Source of the DNA: Gallionella sp.
Lineage (GTDB): Bacteria > Pseudomonadota > Gammaproteobacteria > Burkholderiales > Gallionellaceae
Assembly: GCA_027311105.1 (NCBI GenBank)
Contig: DAICZN010000029.1
Span: forward strand, 1 to 37,338
DNA: 37,338 bases
Direction: 5' to 3'
The position numbers were made by a program, and so were the translations under genes. The notes beneath the pieces are model-generated. The model was not told the origin of the DNA and made no database searches. It saw only the letters and a list, made by a program, of their open reading frames with translations. This document shows positions 9,101 through 17,638 of this stretch, piece after piece (positions within the stretch are counted from its first letter, which is position 1; each line of letters opens with the position of its first letter).

Positions 9101-9957
9101 CGCTGCTGGACATCGAGGACAGCAGCGTCGTGCCCGTCATCCGCAACCCGCACAAATTGCACGAGGACAGCGAGGCGGTGTTCTACTTCCCCGGTTGCGG
9201 TTCGGAGCGCCTGTTCGGCCAGGTCGGGCTGGCGACACAGGCGATGCTGTACGAGACCGGCGCGATCACGGTGCTGCCGCCGGGCTATTTGTGCTGCGGC
9301 TATCCGCAGAACGCCTCCGGCCAGGCCGACAAGGCCAGCCAGATCACCACCGACAATCGCGTGCTGTTCCATCGCGTGGCGAACACGCTGAATTATCTCG
9401 ACATCAAAACGGTGATCGTGTCGTGCGGGACCTGCATGGACCAGCTGCTGAAATACCAATTCGACAAGATTTTCCCCGGCTGCCGCCTGCTCGATATCCA
9501 CGAATACCTCCTGGAGAAAGGCATCAAGGTGCAGGGTGCAAGCGGGGTACGGTACATGTACCACGATCCTTGCCATTCACCGATGAAAACCTATCAGCCG
9601 CTCAAGGTGGTGAATGAATTGATGGGCACGGAAGTGCCTCTCAGCGAACGCTGCTGCGGCGAATCCGGCACGTTCGGCGTAACCCTGCCGCAGATCGCGA
9701 CGCAGGTGCGCTTCCGCAAGGAAGAGGAAATGCGCAAGGGTGCGGACGCGTTGCGCGCCGACGGCTTTCAGGGCGAAGTGAAGATCCTGACTTCCTGCCC
9801 GTCCTGCCAGCAGGGCCTGTCGCGTTACAACGACGATAGCGGCACCACGGCAGATTACATCGTGGTGGAAATGGCCAAGCATCTGCTCGGCCCGAATTGG
9901 CTGGTGGACTATGTGAACAAGGCAAACAATGGCGGAATCGAGCGGGTGTTGCTGTAA
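6130..9957 (+). CDS. Giant FAD-linked oxidase / Fe-S / CCG-domain oxidoreductase (DUF3683 type)
   Basis: This 1275-residue protein combines modules that are separate subunits in glycolate or lactate oxidases. Residues 1-90 match a DUF3683-like N-terminus ([18 protein letters not shown]). A PCMH-type FAD-binding domain follows with [15 protein letters not shown] at about 190. The FAD-linked oxidase C-terminal domain shows [16 protein letters not shown] at about 686 and GEHGIGITK at about 729. Two ferredoxin-like clusters follow ([11 protein letters not shown] near 807; [12 protein letters not shown] near 869). Two CCG repeats of the HdrB/GlpC type end the protein (PGCG...YLCCGYP near 1020-1056 and DPCH...RCCGESG near 1148-1176). 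It probably oxidises a D-2-hydroxy acid and passes electrons to quinone or another acceptor; the substrate is not evident. TAAAAT at 6097 is a possible -10. Confidence 0.93.
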   Translation: MTARLREIPYNYTSFSDREIVLRILGGEAWDIINTLREERRTGRSAQMLYEVLGDIWVVSRNPYLQDDLLGNRKRRAALVGALHHRLNAIDARRQDNQIVKRLLQLTRSAVDQFADEFEQTLELRKRAMRVLSRITRSDNIQFDGLARVSHVTDATDWRVEYPFVVLNPDSEEEIAALVRACIALKLTIIPRGGGTGYTGGAVPLDKFSAVINTEKLESLSAVEHIVLPGLSEPYATIHCGAGVVTRRVMEAAENSGLVFAVDPTSADASCIGGNVAMNAGGKKAVLWGTALDNLASWRMVTPDGLWMDVTRLHHNLGKIHDVENATFRISRYETDGKTPHGAPEILTIPGIAFRKAGLGKDVTDKFLSGLPGIQKEGCDGIITSARFILHRAHKHTRTVCLEFFGQVRDAVPAIVEIKAYMDAHPGALLAGLEHLDERYLKAVGYATKSKRGSRPKMVLVADVVSDDADAAAQAASEIVRLANLRSGEGFIAVSAEARKKFWLDRARTAAIAKHTNAFKINEDVVIPLPRMGDYCDGIERINIELSLHNKLRLLDALDEFFAGELPLYYQDDKQLGAAELLGNRAHEAKQLLAGVRARWQWLRDNLDESGSLLQDAKDKPDRQTEPCNSTVFQVLQDHTVRASWKHEIREPLRQIFSGSTYQPILDQCNSLHQQVLKSRVFIALHMHAGDGNVHTNIPVNSDNYAMLQQANAAVERIMRLAKDLGGVISGEHGIGITKFDFLEAEEIAAFSAYKKLVDPEGRFNKGKLLSGGNLERAYTPSFNLMELESLILEKSELGEISDSIKDCLRCGKCKPVCSTHVPRANLLYSPRNKILATSLLIEAFLYEEQTRRGVSIQHFDEFNDVADHCTICHKCLNPCPVDIDFGDVSIAMRNFLRKQGKKKFSPVTATSMLFLNATDPTTIKLVRKVMIEWGYGAQRIAYQIARRFGLLKGQTARPPATVGGAPLKSQVIHFINKPMPGNLPKKTSRALLDIEDSSVVPVIRNPHKLHEDSEAVFYFPGCGSERLFGQVGLATQAMLYETGAITVLPPGYLCCGYPQNASGQADKASQITTDNRVLFHRVANTLNYLDIKTVIVSCGTCMDQLLKYQFDKIFPGCRLLDIHEYLLEKGIKVQGASGVRYMYHDPCHSPMKTYQPLKVVNELMGTEVPLSERCCGESGTFGVTLPQIATQVRFRKEEEMRKGADALRADGFQGEVKILTSCPSCQQGLSRYNDDSGTTADYIVVEMAKHLLGPNWLVDYVNKANNGGIERVLL

Positions 9958-9999
9958 GGACAGGCTGACGGTTCGGCCTTGGCCGGAGAAGGATAAATC

Positions 10000-10422
10000 G
10001 TGACGACTAAAACGGTTTGTGAATTGTGCGAACAGCCCGGCGGCACACTGCTCTGGCAGGATTCCAGTTGCCGGGTGGTGCTGGTCGAGGATGCCGACTA
10101 TCCCGGTTTCTGCCGGGTAATCTGGAAGCAGCACGTCAGCGAAATGACCGATCTTTCCGCGCCCGACCGGGAACATCTGATGGCAACCGTTTACGCCATC
10201 GAAGCAGCGATACGCGAGGTGATGAAGCCGGACAAGATCAACCTGGCCAGCCTCGGCAACCTTACCCCGCACCTGCATTGGCATGTCATTCCGCGTTACC
10301 GGCACGACAAACATTTCCCGCAACCGATCTGGGGCGCGGGACAGCGCGCGGGGAAACCCGCTTTCATGCCGGACTGGCAAGCGCGGCTGAAGCAAAACGT
10401 GAATTCCAGGCTGTCCGGCTGA
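10000..10422 (+). CDS. HIT family protein (nucleotide-binding hydrolase)
   Basis: The 140-residue product carries the histidine triad HLHWHVIPR at about 91-99, the signature of the HIT superfamily of nucleotide hydrolases and transferases. An N-terminal CELC pair is common in bacterial HIT proteins with a metal site. The start is GTG at 10000, with GGAGAAGGA just upstream. The gene lies 42 bases after the large oxidoreductase and two bases before the next gene, so the three may be cotranscribed. The substrate is unknown; adenylylated or dinucleoside compounds are usual for the family. Confidence 0.93.
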   Translation: MTTKTVCELCEQPGGTLLWQDSSCRVVLVEDADYPGFCRVIWKQHVSEMTDLSAPDREHLMATVYAIEAAIREVMKPDKINLASLGNLTPHLHWHVIPRYRHDKHFPQPIWGAGQRAGKPAFMPDWQARLKQNVNSRLSG

Positions 10423-10424
10423 GC

Positions 10425-12038
10425 ATGCTGGATTTGTCACTTGAACCGACCGATGCCGACGCGAAGCCCAATTTCCGGGATGCGGCCGGTTGCGCAAAAT
10501 GGCTGCGGCAGTTGCAATTGACCAATCTGCAACTGGCCCACAGCCAGCTGCTGACCCAGCTGGACGAACTCAACCGCTATCCGATGCGGCCCCGGGTACG
10601 GCTCAATATACTGGAACAGCTGCGCGACACCGTCCACCATGTGCAAAATGATTATTCCCTGCGGCTCATTTCCAAACCGCTGCCGTTAAATGAAAACGAG
10701 TTGCTGGTGTTCGTCGCTATCGTGGGCCTCTGGCAAACCATGTCGCTGGGATATCGGCGTTGCCTGCAGGCGCACGTGGACGGCGACAGCCAGCTTGTCC
10801 AAAGCGGCGCCCTGCTGTGCCAGCGCAGTCTCCTGTATGGCGGGAAAGTGATATTGGAACACTTGCGCACCGGATACGAATTCGATGCCAAACTGTGGCA
10901 ACAATTGCACGGCTTGTATGCATACTGCGAAAAGAAAGGATTGCAGCACAAGGAAATCCCGGACCCCCTGAATGGCATTAGAACGCACAGCACTTGCCAC
11001 GGCATCTACATCAAAATTCTGCTTGCCTGTTATGCGCGCCCCGCCGAATTGAACCACCCGCAACTGCAACGGCTCGATCATTGGCTGACACGATGGGGCG
11101 ACACATTGTCCCTGGATCTCAGTTACACCACCAGCAGGGGAGATGCGCAGCCGCTCGCGCTGGATTTTGACGGCCCGTACGGGCTGCGATCAATCCATCT
11201 GGTTAACCATGGCGAGAACACGCGCTACCTGGCAATGGTGCCTTTGAGCAAATTGTTGCGCATCAAGACCATCCTGTTGCAGCAAGGCCAAACCCCGCAG
11301 CAACTGGAGCTGGGCGAGTACAGCAGAAACGATTGCATCGAGTCCCTGATTTTTTTTCACCAATGCTGGTGCGAAAACCGCAACATTCGCTCCGACCGGC
11401 GGAACCCGGTCGAAAAACCGGTGCAAATTTTCTACAAGCCGGAAGTCGTTCATGCGCTGCTTTCCGGAAAATCACCGGCGCAACCCGCACATGCTGTCAA
11501 CGCAAGCATTTTGAAATCCGGGCCACCCCCAGCCCAGGCGTGGCCCGGATCGCCCGGCAACGATCTGGGTATAACCGGGCAGGCGTTTGAAACCTGGATG
11601 GTTCTTAACGAAAGCATCCTGGGAGCGCAGCTCACACGCAAGGGAATGCAAGGTTCCAGGGTATGGCGCAACCAACTGATCGCCCTGCGTTTCGCGGACA
11701 CGGAAAACTTCATTCTGGGAGTCCTCTCGTGGGCGAACGTGACACTTGGCGGAAAATTGCGTGTCGGGGTGCGTTATCTGCCGGGGTCTCCGCTTGCGGT
11801 AGCGCTGCGCACCGGTGAAGCAGACTTGCCGGCGGCGGGGAGCCGGATTCCGGCATTTTTTCTGCAGGCCGTGCCCGCGTTAACGATACCGCCCAGCCTG
11901 GTCATGCCGCGCGAATGGTTCGATGCGGGACGCGCGATCGAGATTATGCACACGAACGGCAAAATGCAGAATGCCAAACTGGGGTTCAGCGTGGAGCGCG
12001 GAATGAATTACCAGCGCGTCAGTTTCTCTCTAGTGTAG
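10425..12038 (+). CDS. Conserved protein of unknown function, 537 aa, possible PilZ-like C-terminal barrel
   Basis: The start is the ATG at 10425, two bases after the HIT stop; the frame runs open further upstream but only as an overlap of the HIT gene. The N-terminal 250 residues look all-helical (LQLTNLQLAHSQLLTQLDELN; RVRLNILEQLRDTVHHVQNDY). A middle segment (GPYGLRSIHLVNHGENTRYLAMVPLSKLLRIKTILLQ) looks like alpha/beta. The end has beta-rich RVWRNQLIALRF, NFILGVLSWANVTLGGKLRVGVRYLPGSPLAVALR, reminiscent of PilZ-like barrels, but the c-di-GMP-binding RxxxR and D/NxSxxG motifs are not seen. No signal peptide. I cannot assign a function. Its 3' end overlaps that of phoR by nine bases on the opposite strand. 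Confidence 0.85.
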   Translation: MLDLSLEPTDADAKPNFRDAAGCAKWLRQLQLTNLQLAHSQLLTQLDELNRYPMRPRVRLNILEQLRDTVHHVQNDYSLRLISKPLPLNENELLVFVAIVGLWQTMSLGYRRCLQAHVDGDSQLVQSGALLCQRSLLYGGKVILEHLRTGYEFDAKLWQQLHGLYAYCEKKGLQHKEIPDPLNGIRTHSTCHGIYIKILLACYARPAELNHPQLQRLDHWLTRWGDTLSLDLSYTTSRGDAQPLALDFDGPYGLRSIHLVNHGENTRYLAMVPLSKLLRIKTILLQQGQTPQQLELGEYSRNDCIESLIFFHQCWCENRNIRSDRRNPVEKPVQIFYKPEVVHALLSGKSPAQPAHAVNASILKSGPPPAQAWPGSPGNDLGITGQAFETWMVLNESILGAQLTRKGMQGSRVWRNQLIALRFADTENFILGVLSWANVTLGGKLRVGVRYLPGSPLAVALRTGEADLPAAGSRIPAFFLQAVPALTIPPSLVMPREWFDAGRAIEIMHTNGKMQNAKLGFSVERGMNYQRVSFSLV

Positions 12039-13325
12039 AGAACGCTTGACCGGGAACACCAGCATGAAGGTGCTGCCAACCCCTTCTTCGCTGAAAATTT
12101 CCAGCTTGGCCTGATGGCGCATCGCGATATGCTTGACGATCGCAAGGCCCAGGCCTGTCCCCCCCGTTTCCCGTGAACGGCTGCGGTCCACGCGGTAAAA
12201 ACGCTCGGTAAGCCGCGGGATGTGCTGGGCAGCAATGCCGATACCGCTGTCTTGCACTGAAAACACAGGTTGGCCGCCGCGTTCGAACCAGCGCAACAGG
12301 ATAGCTCCGCCCTCCGGCGTATAGCGGATTGCGTTGCTGAGCAGGTTACCGAAGGCGCTGTGCAACTCATCACGATTGCCGAGCAAATTGACCGGACTTG
12401 CGATCTCCATTCGCAAAGCGTGGCGTCCCCCGCTCAGCAGTTTTCCGTCCTGGTCAACCTCATCGAGCAGCTCCTTGATATCCACAGTTTCTTCGCGCAG
12501 GGGACTTTGCTCATTCTCCAGCCGAGACAGCGTCAGCAGATCCGCCACCAGATTGTCCATACGCCGGGTTTGCTCGGCCATCAGGTGCAAGGCGCGCGCT
12601 ATATTTTCCTGGTTGAGGTCCGGCATATCCTGCAGGTTTTCGAGAAAACCGCTTACCACGGTCAGCGGTGTGCGCAGTTCGTGCGATACATTGGCAACAA
12701 AATCCCGGCGCATCGCTTCGATGAGCTTGAATTGGGTGATGTCGCGGCTGATCAACAGCCGCTTGTTGCCGCCGTATGGAATGAGTTTCACGGACAACAC
12801 CATATCGTCATGCCGCGCCGGTATCATGATCAACGGTTCATTGAAATTCGACTCATGGAGATACTCGACGAATTCCGGCTGGCGCACCAGATACGTGATG
12901 TCCTGCATGATATCGTGTTCGGCATCAAGGTAAAAATGCTGCTGGGCAAGCGGATTGAACCACTCGATGCGGTTCATCTCGTTCAGGATCGCAACGCCCT
13001 CCGGCAAGGCGGCAGTCGCCTGCTCGATGTGATGCAATTCGGCGGCCAGCTCCTGCTTGGTCTGGTTATGCTCCCTGACCATTTTGTACAGTTGCGAAAA
13101 CACATCGTCCCAGATTCCCCCGGCTTCGGGAATGGTTTCGATGCGTGCGTCGTTCAACCACTCCCCCAGCTTGAACAATTGCCGCGCGCGGTATGCCATC
13201 ACGATCAGCAACACGGCCAGCATGAACAATAGCGCGACAACGGCGGAAAATATGCCCCACAACAACAGCGCCACCAATGCGCTCAACGCCACGGGCAGGC
13301 TTACCCTGAACCAGAAATCTCGCAA
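12030..13325 (-). CDS. phoR: Phosphate regulon sensor histidine kinase
   Basis: PhoR senses phosphate status with the Pst transporter and PhoU and phosphorylates PhoB. The favoured start is TTG at 13325 (RDFWFRVSLPVA follows), with GAGGGA six bases upstream; the frame stays open for 33 more codons. From that start the protein is 431 aa. It has membrane helices at about 8-43, a short linker, a PAS domain at about 95-195 (LPEGVAILNEMNRIEWFNPLAQ), the HisKA site FVANVSHELRTPLTVVSGFLENL with phospho-His at about 215, and the ATPase motifs NLLSNAIRYTPEGG, DSGIGIAAQHIPRLTERFYRVD and GGTGLGLAIVKHI. It lacks a large periplasmic domain, as is usual for PhoR. A 248-base gap separates it from phoB upstream. 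Confidence 0.94.
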   Translation of the reverse strand: MRDFWFRVSLPVALSALVALLLWGIFSAVVALLFMLAVLLIVMAYRARQLFKLGEWLNDARIETIPEAGGIWDDVFSQLYKMVREHNQTKQELAAELHHIEQATAALPEGVAILNEMNRIEWFNPLAQQHFYLDAEHDIMQDITYLVRQPEFVEYLHESNFNEPLIMIPARHDDMVLSVKLIPYGGNKRLLISRDITQFKLIEAMRRDFVANVSHELRTPLTVVSGFLENLQDMPDLNQENIARALHLMAEQTRRMDNLVADLLTLSRLENEQSPLREETVDIKELLDEVDQDGKLLSGGRHALRMEIASPVNLLGNRDELHSAFGNLLSNAIRYTPEGGAILLRWFERGGQPVFSVQDSGIGIAAQHIPRLTERFYRVDRSRSRETGGTGLGLAIVKHIAMRHQAKLEIFSEEGVGSTFMLVFPVKRSLH

Positions 13326-13573
13326 AATTATTCCCTCAATGAACAACTGATGTGACTGCCAGCCTTCTGACCGATGAAAATACCAGCCAATCCGCCAGGC
13401 TGTCAAAAGACTTTGCATGGCCATTCGCCCATGCCACCCAAATGCAGCGACATAAGCGGCTGCCTGACTCCAACAAAATCATTGTGGAATACAGCCAAGT
13501 GCCTGCTTATAGCACGGAAAAAGACGCCGGGTTAGCCGTTGCCGATAGCCATTTCGGCCGGGAGCATAATACT

Positions 13574-14278
13574 TCAGGAAGGCCGCTGGTTAGAACTGAT
13601 TGAAAAACGATAACCGCTGCCGCGCACGGTTTGAATCACACCATCCAATTCGGCAGGTTCCAGTGCGGCGCGCAAGCGGCGGATATGCACATCCACTGTG
13701 CGCTCCTCGACGAACACCTGTGTACCCCATACCTGATCGAGCAATTGCGTGCGGCTGTAAACGCGTTCCGGGTGGGTCATGAAAAAATGCAGCAGGCGGA
13801 ACTCGGTCGGACCCAGCTCTATATTATTGCCCTGCGCGCTCACGCGATGATTGGTCGGCGACAACTCCAATCCGCCCGTCGCTATCGTTTCATCCGGCAA
13901 AACAGGAATATGGCGGCGCAACACCGCCCTTATCCGCGCCATCAACTCGCGGGGCGAGAAAGGCTTGGTGATGTAATCATCCGCCCCGGATTCCAGTCCC
14001 AATATCTTGTCGCGCTCGTCCCCGCGCGCGGTCAGCATGATGATGGGGATATCCTTGGTCCGCGCGTCGGCGCGCAATTGTTTAGCCAAAACCACCCCGC
14101 TGGTATTCGGCAGCATCCAGTCCAGCAGGATAAGGTCCGGCGCAATGCTGCGTATCTGCCGCCAGGCGCTCTCCCCATCCTCGGCCCGCAACGCCAGAAA
14201 GCCCGCCTGCACGACATTGAACGCCAGCAATTCCTGAATCGCCGGCTCATCCTCCACAATCAAAATCTTCGCTTTCAT
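13574..14278 (-). CDS. phoB: Phosphate regulon response regulator
   Basis: PhoB is an OmpR-class DNA-binding regulator that activates phosphate-starvation genes. Of two adjacent ATGs, the second (14278) is better spaced from AAGGA, giving 234 aa. The receiver domain shows the acidic pair in [10 protein letters not shown], the phospho-Asp in LILLDWMLP (about residue 53), LTARGD and [17 protein letters not shown]. The winged-helix domain ends [17 protein letters not shown] and [12 protein letters not shown], both typical of PhoB. A Pho box lies 63 bases upstream, so it is probably autoregulated. phoR follows on the same strand. Confidence 0.95.
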   Translation of the reverse strand: MKAKILIVEDEPAIQELLAFNVVQAGFLALRAEDGESAWRQIRSIAPDLILLDWMLPNTSGVVLAKQLRADARTKDIPIIMLTARGDERDKILGLESGADDYITKPFSPRELMARIRAVLRRHIPVLPDETIATGGLELSPTNHRVSAQGNNIELGPTEFRLLHFFMTHPERVYSRTQLLDQVWGTQVFVEERTVDVHIRRLRAALEPAELDGVIQTVRGSGYRFSISSNQRPS

Positions 14279-14340
14279 CATTTATCCTTTATCTTCATAT
14301 CCGGCATTCTGGTCCGAGTCCGCAAGAATATGAATTATTT

Positions 14341-14358
14341 GTGACAGGAAGATGACAG
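14341..14358 (-). promoter_or_regulatory. Pho box upstream of phoB
   Basis: On the minus strand the 18 bases read CTGTCATCTTCCTGTCAC: two direct seven-base units, CTGTCAT and CTGTCAC, separated by four bases. This matches the known PhoB operator in repeat sequence and spacing. It ends 62 bases before the phoB start, with an AT-rich stretch (AAATAATTCATATTCT) about ten bases downstream that can serve as the -10 region. It sits in the short gap between the symporter stop (14362) and phoB. Confidence 0.88.
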
Positions 14359-14361
14359 GCG

Positions 14362-15879
14362 TCAAGTTTGTGTGTGCGACGAATGCCGGTGTAGGTGCTC
14401 CGCCACATGCCCGGTATGGCTTGCGGCAAGGTGGTGAAGCTGCGCGTGTGGAGGTTCCTCCGGCAAATCCCCCCCCACCACATTGGGCATAAGTGATCCG
14501 GCTATCATGCCGAATGCGCTGGCGAACAATCCGGCAAACTGTGCCGGGATGAAAGGATCATCCGGCCCGAAAACCAGAATCGCCAGCCATACCGACAAGC
14601 CGCAGAAGATTGCCGCCAGCGCACCCTGCCTGGTCGAACGCTTCCAGAAAATACCGGCAAGCAGCGGGATAAAAGCCATCACCAGCGTGATCTGATAAGC
14701 GTTTTCGACCATCTTGAAAATACTGGCCTTGGAGTTCATCGCGTAAAATGTGACTATGACGGTGAACGCCACTGTCACACCGCGCATCAGGTGCAGCATC
14801 CTGCGGTCGGACAAGCGGTGCGCCAGCATCGGTTTGAGTATGTTTTCGCTGAAGGTCACCGATGGCGCCAGCAGGGTCGCAGAGGCGCAGCTCTTGATGG
14901 CGGAAAGCAGGGCGCCGAAGAACATTACCTGGGCAAACATCGGCGCATGCCGCATCACCAGCGTGGGCAGGATCATCTGCGGGTCGGTGTCGATCAGGCT
15001 GCTCACCATCTTCGGATCGATCAGTGTCGCCGAATAAGCCAGGAACATCGGCACGAAGGCAAACACAAAATACAAACCACCGCCGAACACCGCTCCCCAA
15101 ACGGCGATGCGCTCGGTACTGGAAGACTGCACCCGCTGGAACACGTCCTGTTGCGGAATCGAGCCGAACATCATGGTCATCCAGGCGGCGGCGAAGGCGA
15201 TGATCTCCTTGGCATCCGGCGCAGGCCAGAATTCAAATTTCCCCGCCTGCGCGGCATGCTGCACCACCACGCTCACCCCCCCCACCTGGCCGCTGATCTC
15301 GTGGCCGATGAACAGCATGCCGACAACAATGATGATCATCTGCAGGAAATCGGTAACGGCGACTGCCCACATTCCGCCGAAGAAGGTATAGATCAGGATG
15401 GTGCCTGAGCCTATCCACATGCCGGCCAGCTTGCTGATCTCGCCGCCGGACACCACGTTGAACACCAGACCGAGTGCCGTGATCTGCGCACCTACCCAGC
15501 CGAGATAGGAGATCACGATCGCGATCGTGGTCAGCACCTCGACGCTACGGCCGAATTTTTTCTTGTAGAAATCGCCTATCGTCAACAGGTTCATCCGGTA
15601 CAGCGGCGCGGCGAAGAACAGCCCGACCAGGATCAGGCACATCGAAGCGCCGAACGGATCGGCCACTACTCCGTGCAGACCCTCCTTCAGAAAAGTTGCC
15701 GGAATACCGAGTACGGTTTCCGAACCGAACCAGGTGGCAAATACCGTAGCCGTAACCATATAGAAGGGAAGACCGCGTCCGGCTATCGCGAAATCGCGGG
15801 TGTTGTGCACGCGGGTTGCGGCGTATAAACCGATCCCGACAGAAAGTATCCAATAGGTGATGACGAACCAGAGCAGCAT
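14362..15879 (-). CDS. Sodium:solute symporter family protein with His-rich C-terminus
   Basis: The 505-residue protein has about 12-13 hydrophobic helices and motifs of the SSS (SLC5) family: FAIAGRGLPFYMVTATVFATWFGSETVLGIPATFLKEG near the start, YKKKFGRSVEVLT, and MWAVAVTDFLQMIIIVVGMLFIGHEI. It would import a small solute with sodium; the substrate is not predictable. A GGGGG tract precedes the ATG at 15879. The last 28 residues contain nine histidines, unusual for this family and possibly metal-binding. The gene has no obvious operon partner: the peroxiredoxin upstream has its own terminator and phoB downstream its own promoter. Confidence 0.9.
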   Translation of the reverse strand: MLLWFVITYWILSVGIGLYAATRVHNTRDFAIAGRGLPFYMVTATVFATWFGSETVLGIPATFLKEGLHGVVADPFGASMCLILVGLFFAAPLYRMNLLTIGDFYKKKFGRSVEVLTTIAIVISYLGWVGAQITALGLVFNVVSGGEISKLAGMWIGSGTILIYTFFGGMWAVAVTDFLQMIIIVVGMLFIGHEISGQVGGVSVVVQHAAQAGKFEFWPAPDAKEIIAFAAAWMTMMFGSIPQQDVFQRVQSSSTERIAVWGAVFGGGLYFVFAFVPMFLAYSATLIDPKMVSSLIDTDPQMILPTLVMRHAPMFAQVMFFGALLSAIKSCASATLLAPSVTFSENILKPMLAHRLSDRRMLHLMRGVTVAFTVIVTFYAMNSKASIFKMVENAYQITLVMAFIPLLAGIFWKRSTRQGALAAIFCGLSVWLAILVFGPDDPFIPAQFAGLFASAFGMIAGSLMPNVVGGDLPEEPPHAQLHHLAASHTGHVAEHLHRHSSHTQT

Positions 15880-15973
15880 GCAATATCCCCCAGCAAGGCA
15901 ATGACAGATTGGCCGAAATTGTATCAGCCCAGTTCATTATGAGCGAAACAAAAGCGCATCCTCAGAAACGCAA

Positions 15974-16000
15974 AAAAGCCACCCCGAAAGGTGGCCTTTT
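15974..16000 (-). terminator. Rho-independent terminator after the peroxiredoxin gene
   Basis: AAAAGCCACC at 15974-15983 pairs with GGTGGCCTTTT at 15990-16000 around a short CCGAAA loop. Read on the minus strand, the stem follows the peroxiredoxin stop (16020) by about 20 bases and ends in a T-run. The A- and T-runs on both sides make it potentially bidirectional. Confidence 0.8.
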
Positions 16001-16019
16001 GACACAAAAATAAACCGGA

Positions 16020-16622
16020 TTACAGTTCTTTTGCGTGGCTGGCCAGATATTTCGCCACACCTTCCGTGGACGCGTTCATGCCGGCCTTGCCTTTGCTCCA
16101 GCCCGCCGGGCAGACTTCGCCGTGTTCCTCGGTGAATTGCAGCGCGTCCACCATGCGCAGCATCTCGTCGATATTGCGGCCCAGCGGCAGATCGTTCACC
16201 ACTTGGTGACGCACCACCCCGGCACGGTCTATCAGGAAGGAACCGCGGTAGGCCACTCCGCCGTCGGCCTCCACATCGTAGGCCTTGCATATCTCATGCT
16301 TGATGTCGGCCACCAGCGGATAGCGCACCTGGCCTATACCGCCGTTGTTGATCGGCGTGTTCTTCCAGGCAAAATGGGAAAATTGCGAATCTATAGATAC
16401 GCCGATGACTTCGACGTTGCGTTTCTTGAATTCGTCCAGCCTGTGGTCGAAAGCGATCAGCTCGGAGGGGCAGACAAAGGTAAAATCCAGCGGGTAGAAA
16501 AAGATCACGGCGTATTTGCCGGCGATGTGCTTCCTGAGATTGAAAGTTTCGTTGAAGTCGTTGTTGCCCATAACGGCAACAGCGTTGAAATCGGGCGCGG
16601 CTTTGCCGACGAGTACTGCCAT
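16020..16622 (-). CDS. Typical 2-Cys peroxiredoxin (AhpC/Prx1 type)
   Basis: The 200-residue protein reduces peroxides with a peroxidatic Cys in FFYPLDFTFVCPSE (Cys51, with the conserved Thr48 and Pro44) and a resolving Cys in EHGEVCPAGW (Cys171). The C-terminal helix after EVCPAGW, ending YLASHAKEL, fits the Prx1/AhpC subfamily with an intermolecular disulphide. A strong ribosome site (AAGGAG, eight bases before ATG) suggests high expression, and a clear terminator follows. No AhpF or dedicated reductase gene is adjacent, so it probably relies on thioredoxin or an unlinked partner. Confidence 0.95.
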   Translation of the reverse strand: MAVLVGKAAPDFNAVAVMGNNDFNETFNLRKHIAGKYAVIFFYPLDFTFVCPSELIAFDHRLDEFKKRNVEVIGVSIDSQFSHFAWKNTPINNGGIGQVRYPLVADIKHEICKAYDVEADGGVAYRGSFLIDRAGVVRHQVVNDLPLGRNIDEMLRMVDALQFTEEHGEVCPAGWSKGKAGMNASTEGVAKYLASHAKEL

Positions 16623-16848
16623 GTATTTCTCCTTCAGGGTTGATTTATTTTCGAGCCGCGCAATTTAGACTCTTGCCGCCGCCGCGTCAACCTTAAGCTG
16701 GTTGTTAATTTCTGTTTTCACAGGGCGCAGGCCTCGCAAGCTCGCGCTGCACTGCAGCATCGAAATGCAAAATGGCTTGTTCCGCCGGGAAAAATCCTGT
16801 CCGCTTTGCACATCCGCATTGCGGCCAGCCTGCAAACGGCAGTCGGGA

Positions 16849-17397
16849 CTACAGTATGAACGGAATAAACATCTTGCTCTGCTTCATGTACTCCCGGTAT
16901 TCCTCGCCGAAATAACGGATGTTTTCGCTTTCCTCAACGCGCGCGGTGGCCAACAGAAACCCGTTGGCGATTACGGCCAGGATGCCTCCGGCCAGCGATG
17001 GGTTTTTGAAGAAAAATCCCCAGCACAGGAGGAACAGAGAGCCATAAATGGGATGCCTGATGTAGCGGTATATCCCGACTTTTACCAGAACGGTGGTTTT
17101 CTCGAATTCAAACATCGGCGCATCGTTGCGATTGGTGTCGGGCTTCCCTGACCACTGCAACAGCATGACACCGAACATAACCATCAGCAGGGAAGAAAAA
17201 AACAAGAACCCTGAAATGATTTGATTCGCGGAATTCGTATTGACGTACCATACATCCATGTTCAGCACGAACAGAACAAGCATGCACTCCCAGGCAAAGA
17301 AACGATAATAACCGTGCGAGCCCGGCTTGCGCAGTGAAGCGCGCGACACATAAGCCAGCACAATGGTCACGGCAACAAAAGTGATCCCTTTCAGCAC
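16849..17397 (-). CDS. Isoprenylcysteine carboxyl methyltransferase-like membrane protein
   Basis: The start is GTG at 17397 with GAGG six bases upstream. The 182-residue protein has about five membrane helices. Its C-terminal half carries the ICMT/PEMT-type methyltransferase signature: VKVGIYRYIRHPIYGSLFLLCWGFFF (RHP at about 114-116), then ARVEESENIRYFGEEYREYMKQSKMF, where the Glu and the FGEEYxxY block line the S-adenosylmethionine and substrate site. Bacterial members methylate unknown small or lipid substrates. It stands alone on the minus strand, with about 226 bases of featureless sequence to the peroxiredoxin gene. Confidence 0.85.
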   Translation of the reverse strand: MLKGITFVAVTIVLAYVSRASLRKPGSHGYYRFFAWECMLVLFVLNMDVWYVNTNSANQIISGFLFFSSLLMVMFGVMLLQWSGKPDTNRNDAPMFEFEKTTVLVKVGIYRYIRHPIYGSLFLLCWGFFFKNPSLAGGILAVIANGFLLATARVEESENIRYFGEEYREYMKQSKMFIPFIL

Positions 17398-17586
17398 GCT
17401 TAACCTCGGATATTATGGGTGCCTGATACAACCGGCCATTCGGCGCAACTATTTAATTGACATTAATCCGGGACTTCCGCTCCTTGCCTTGCCCAATGAC
17501 ACATGAACCCGGGCGAAAACCACACTTTCCTCTTGCACCCTGCCCGCCTATTCCCGCCCTCATCCTGCAAAACAGGCCCGGCCAGC

Positions 17587-17612
17587 CCGAGCCCCGGAAA
17601 CCTGGGGCTCGG
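17587..17612. terminator. GC-rich hairpin downstream of btuM
   Basis: CCGAGCCCC at 17587-17595 pairs perfectly with GGGGCTCGG at 17604-17612 across an eight-base loop. It lies about 27 bases after the btuM stop and could end that transcript, but no U-tract follows on either strand. It might instead be a pausing or stability hairpin. Confidence 0.35.
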
Positions 17613-17638
17613 CCGCAAAACAAAACACAGGTTTGGTT

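Noticed and set aside
10026-10424. N-terminal extension of the 537-residue protein to 670 residues
   Set aside because: The extension overlaps nearly the whole HIT gene in another frame and has shadow-like composition; the ATG at 10425 is the natural start.
7018-10497. Three long minus-strand open frames (7018-7974, 8863-9576, 9577-10497) opposite the large oxidoreductase and HIT genes
   Set aside because: All are antisense to genes with well-preserved catalytic motifs, and their low-complexity composition gives no recognisable domain.
12270-13232. 320-codon plus-strand frame opposite phoR
   Set aside because: Antisense shadow of the kinase gene; no motif or ribosome site.
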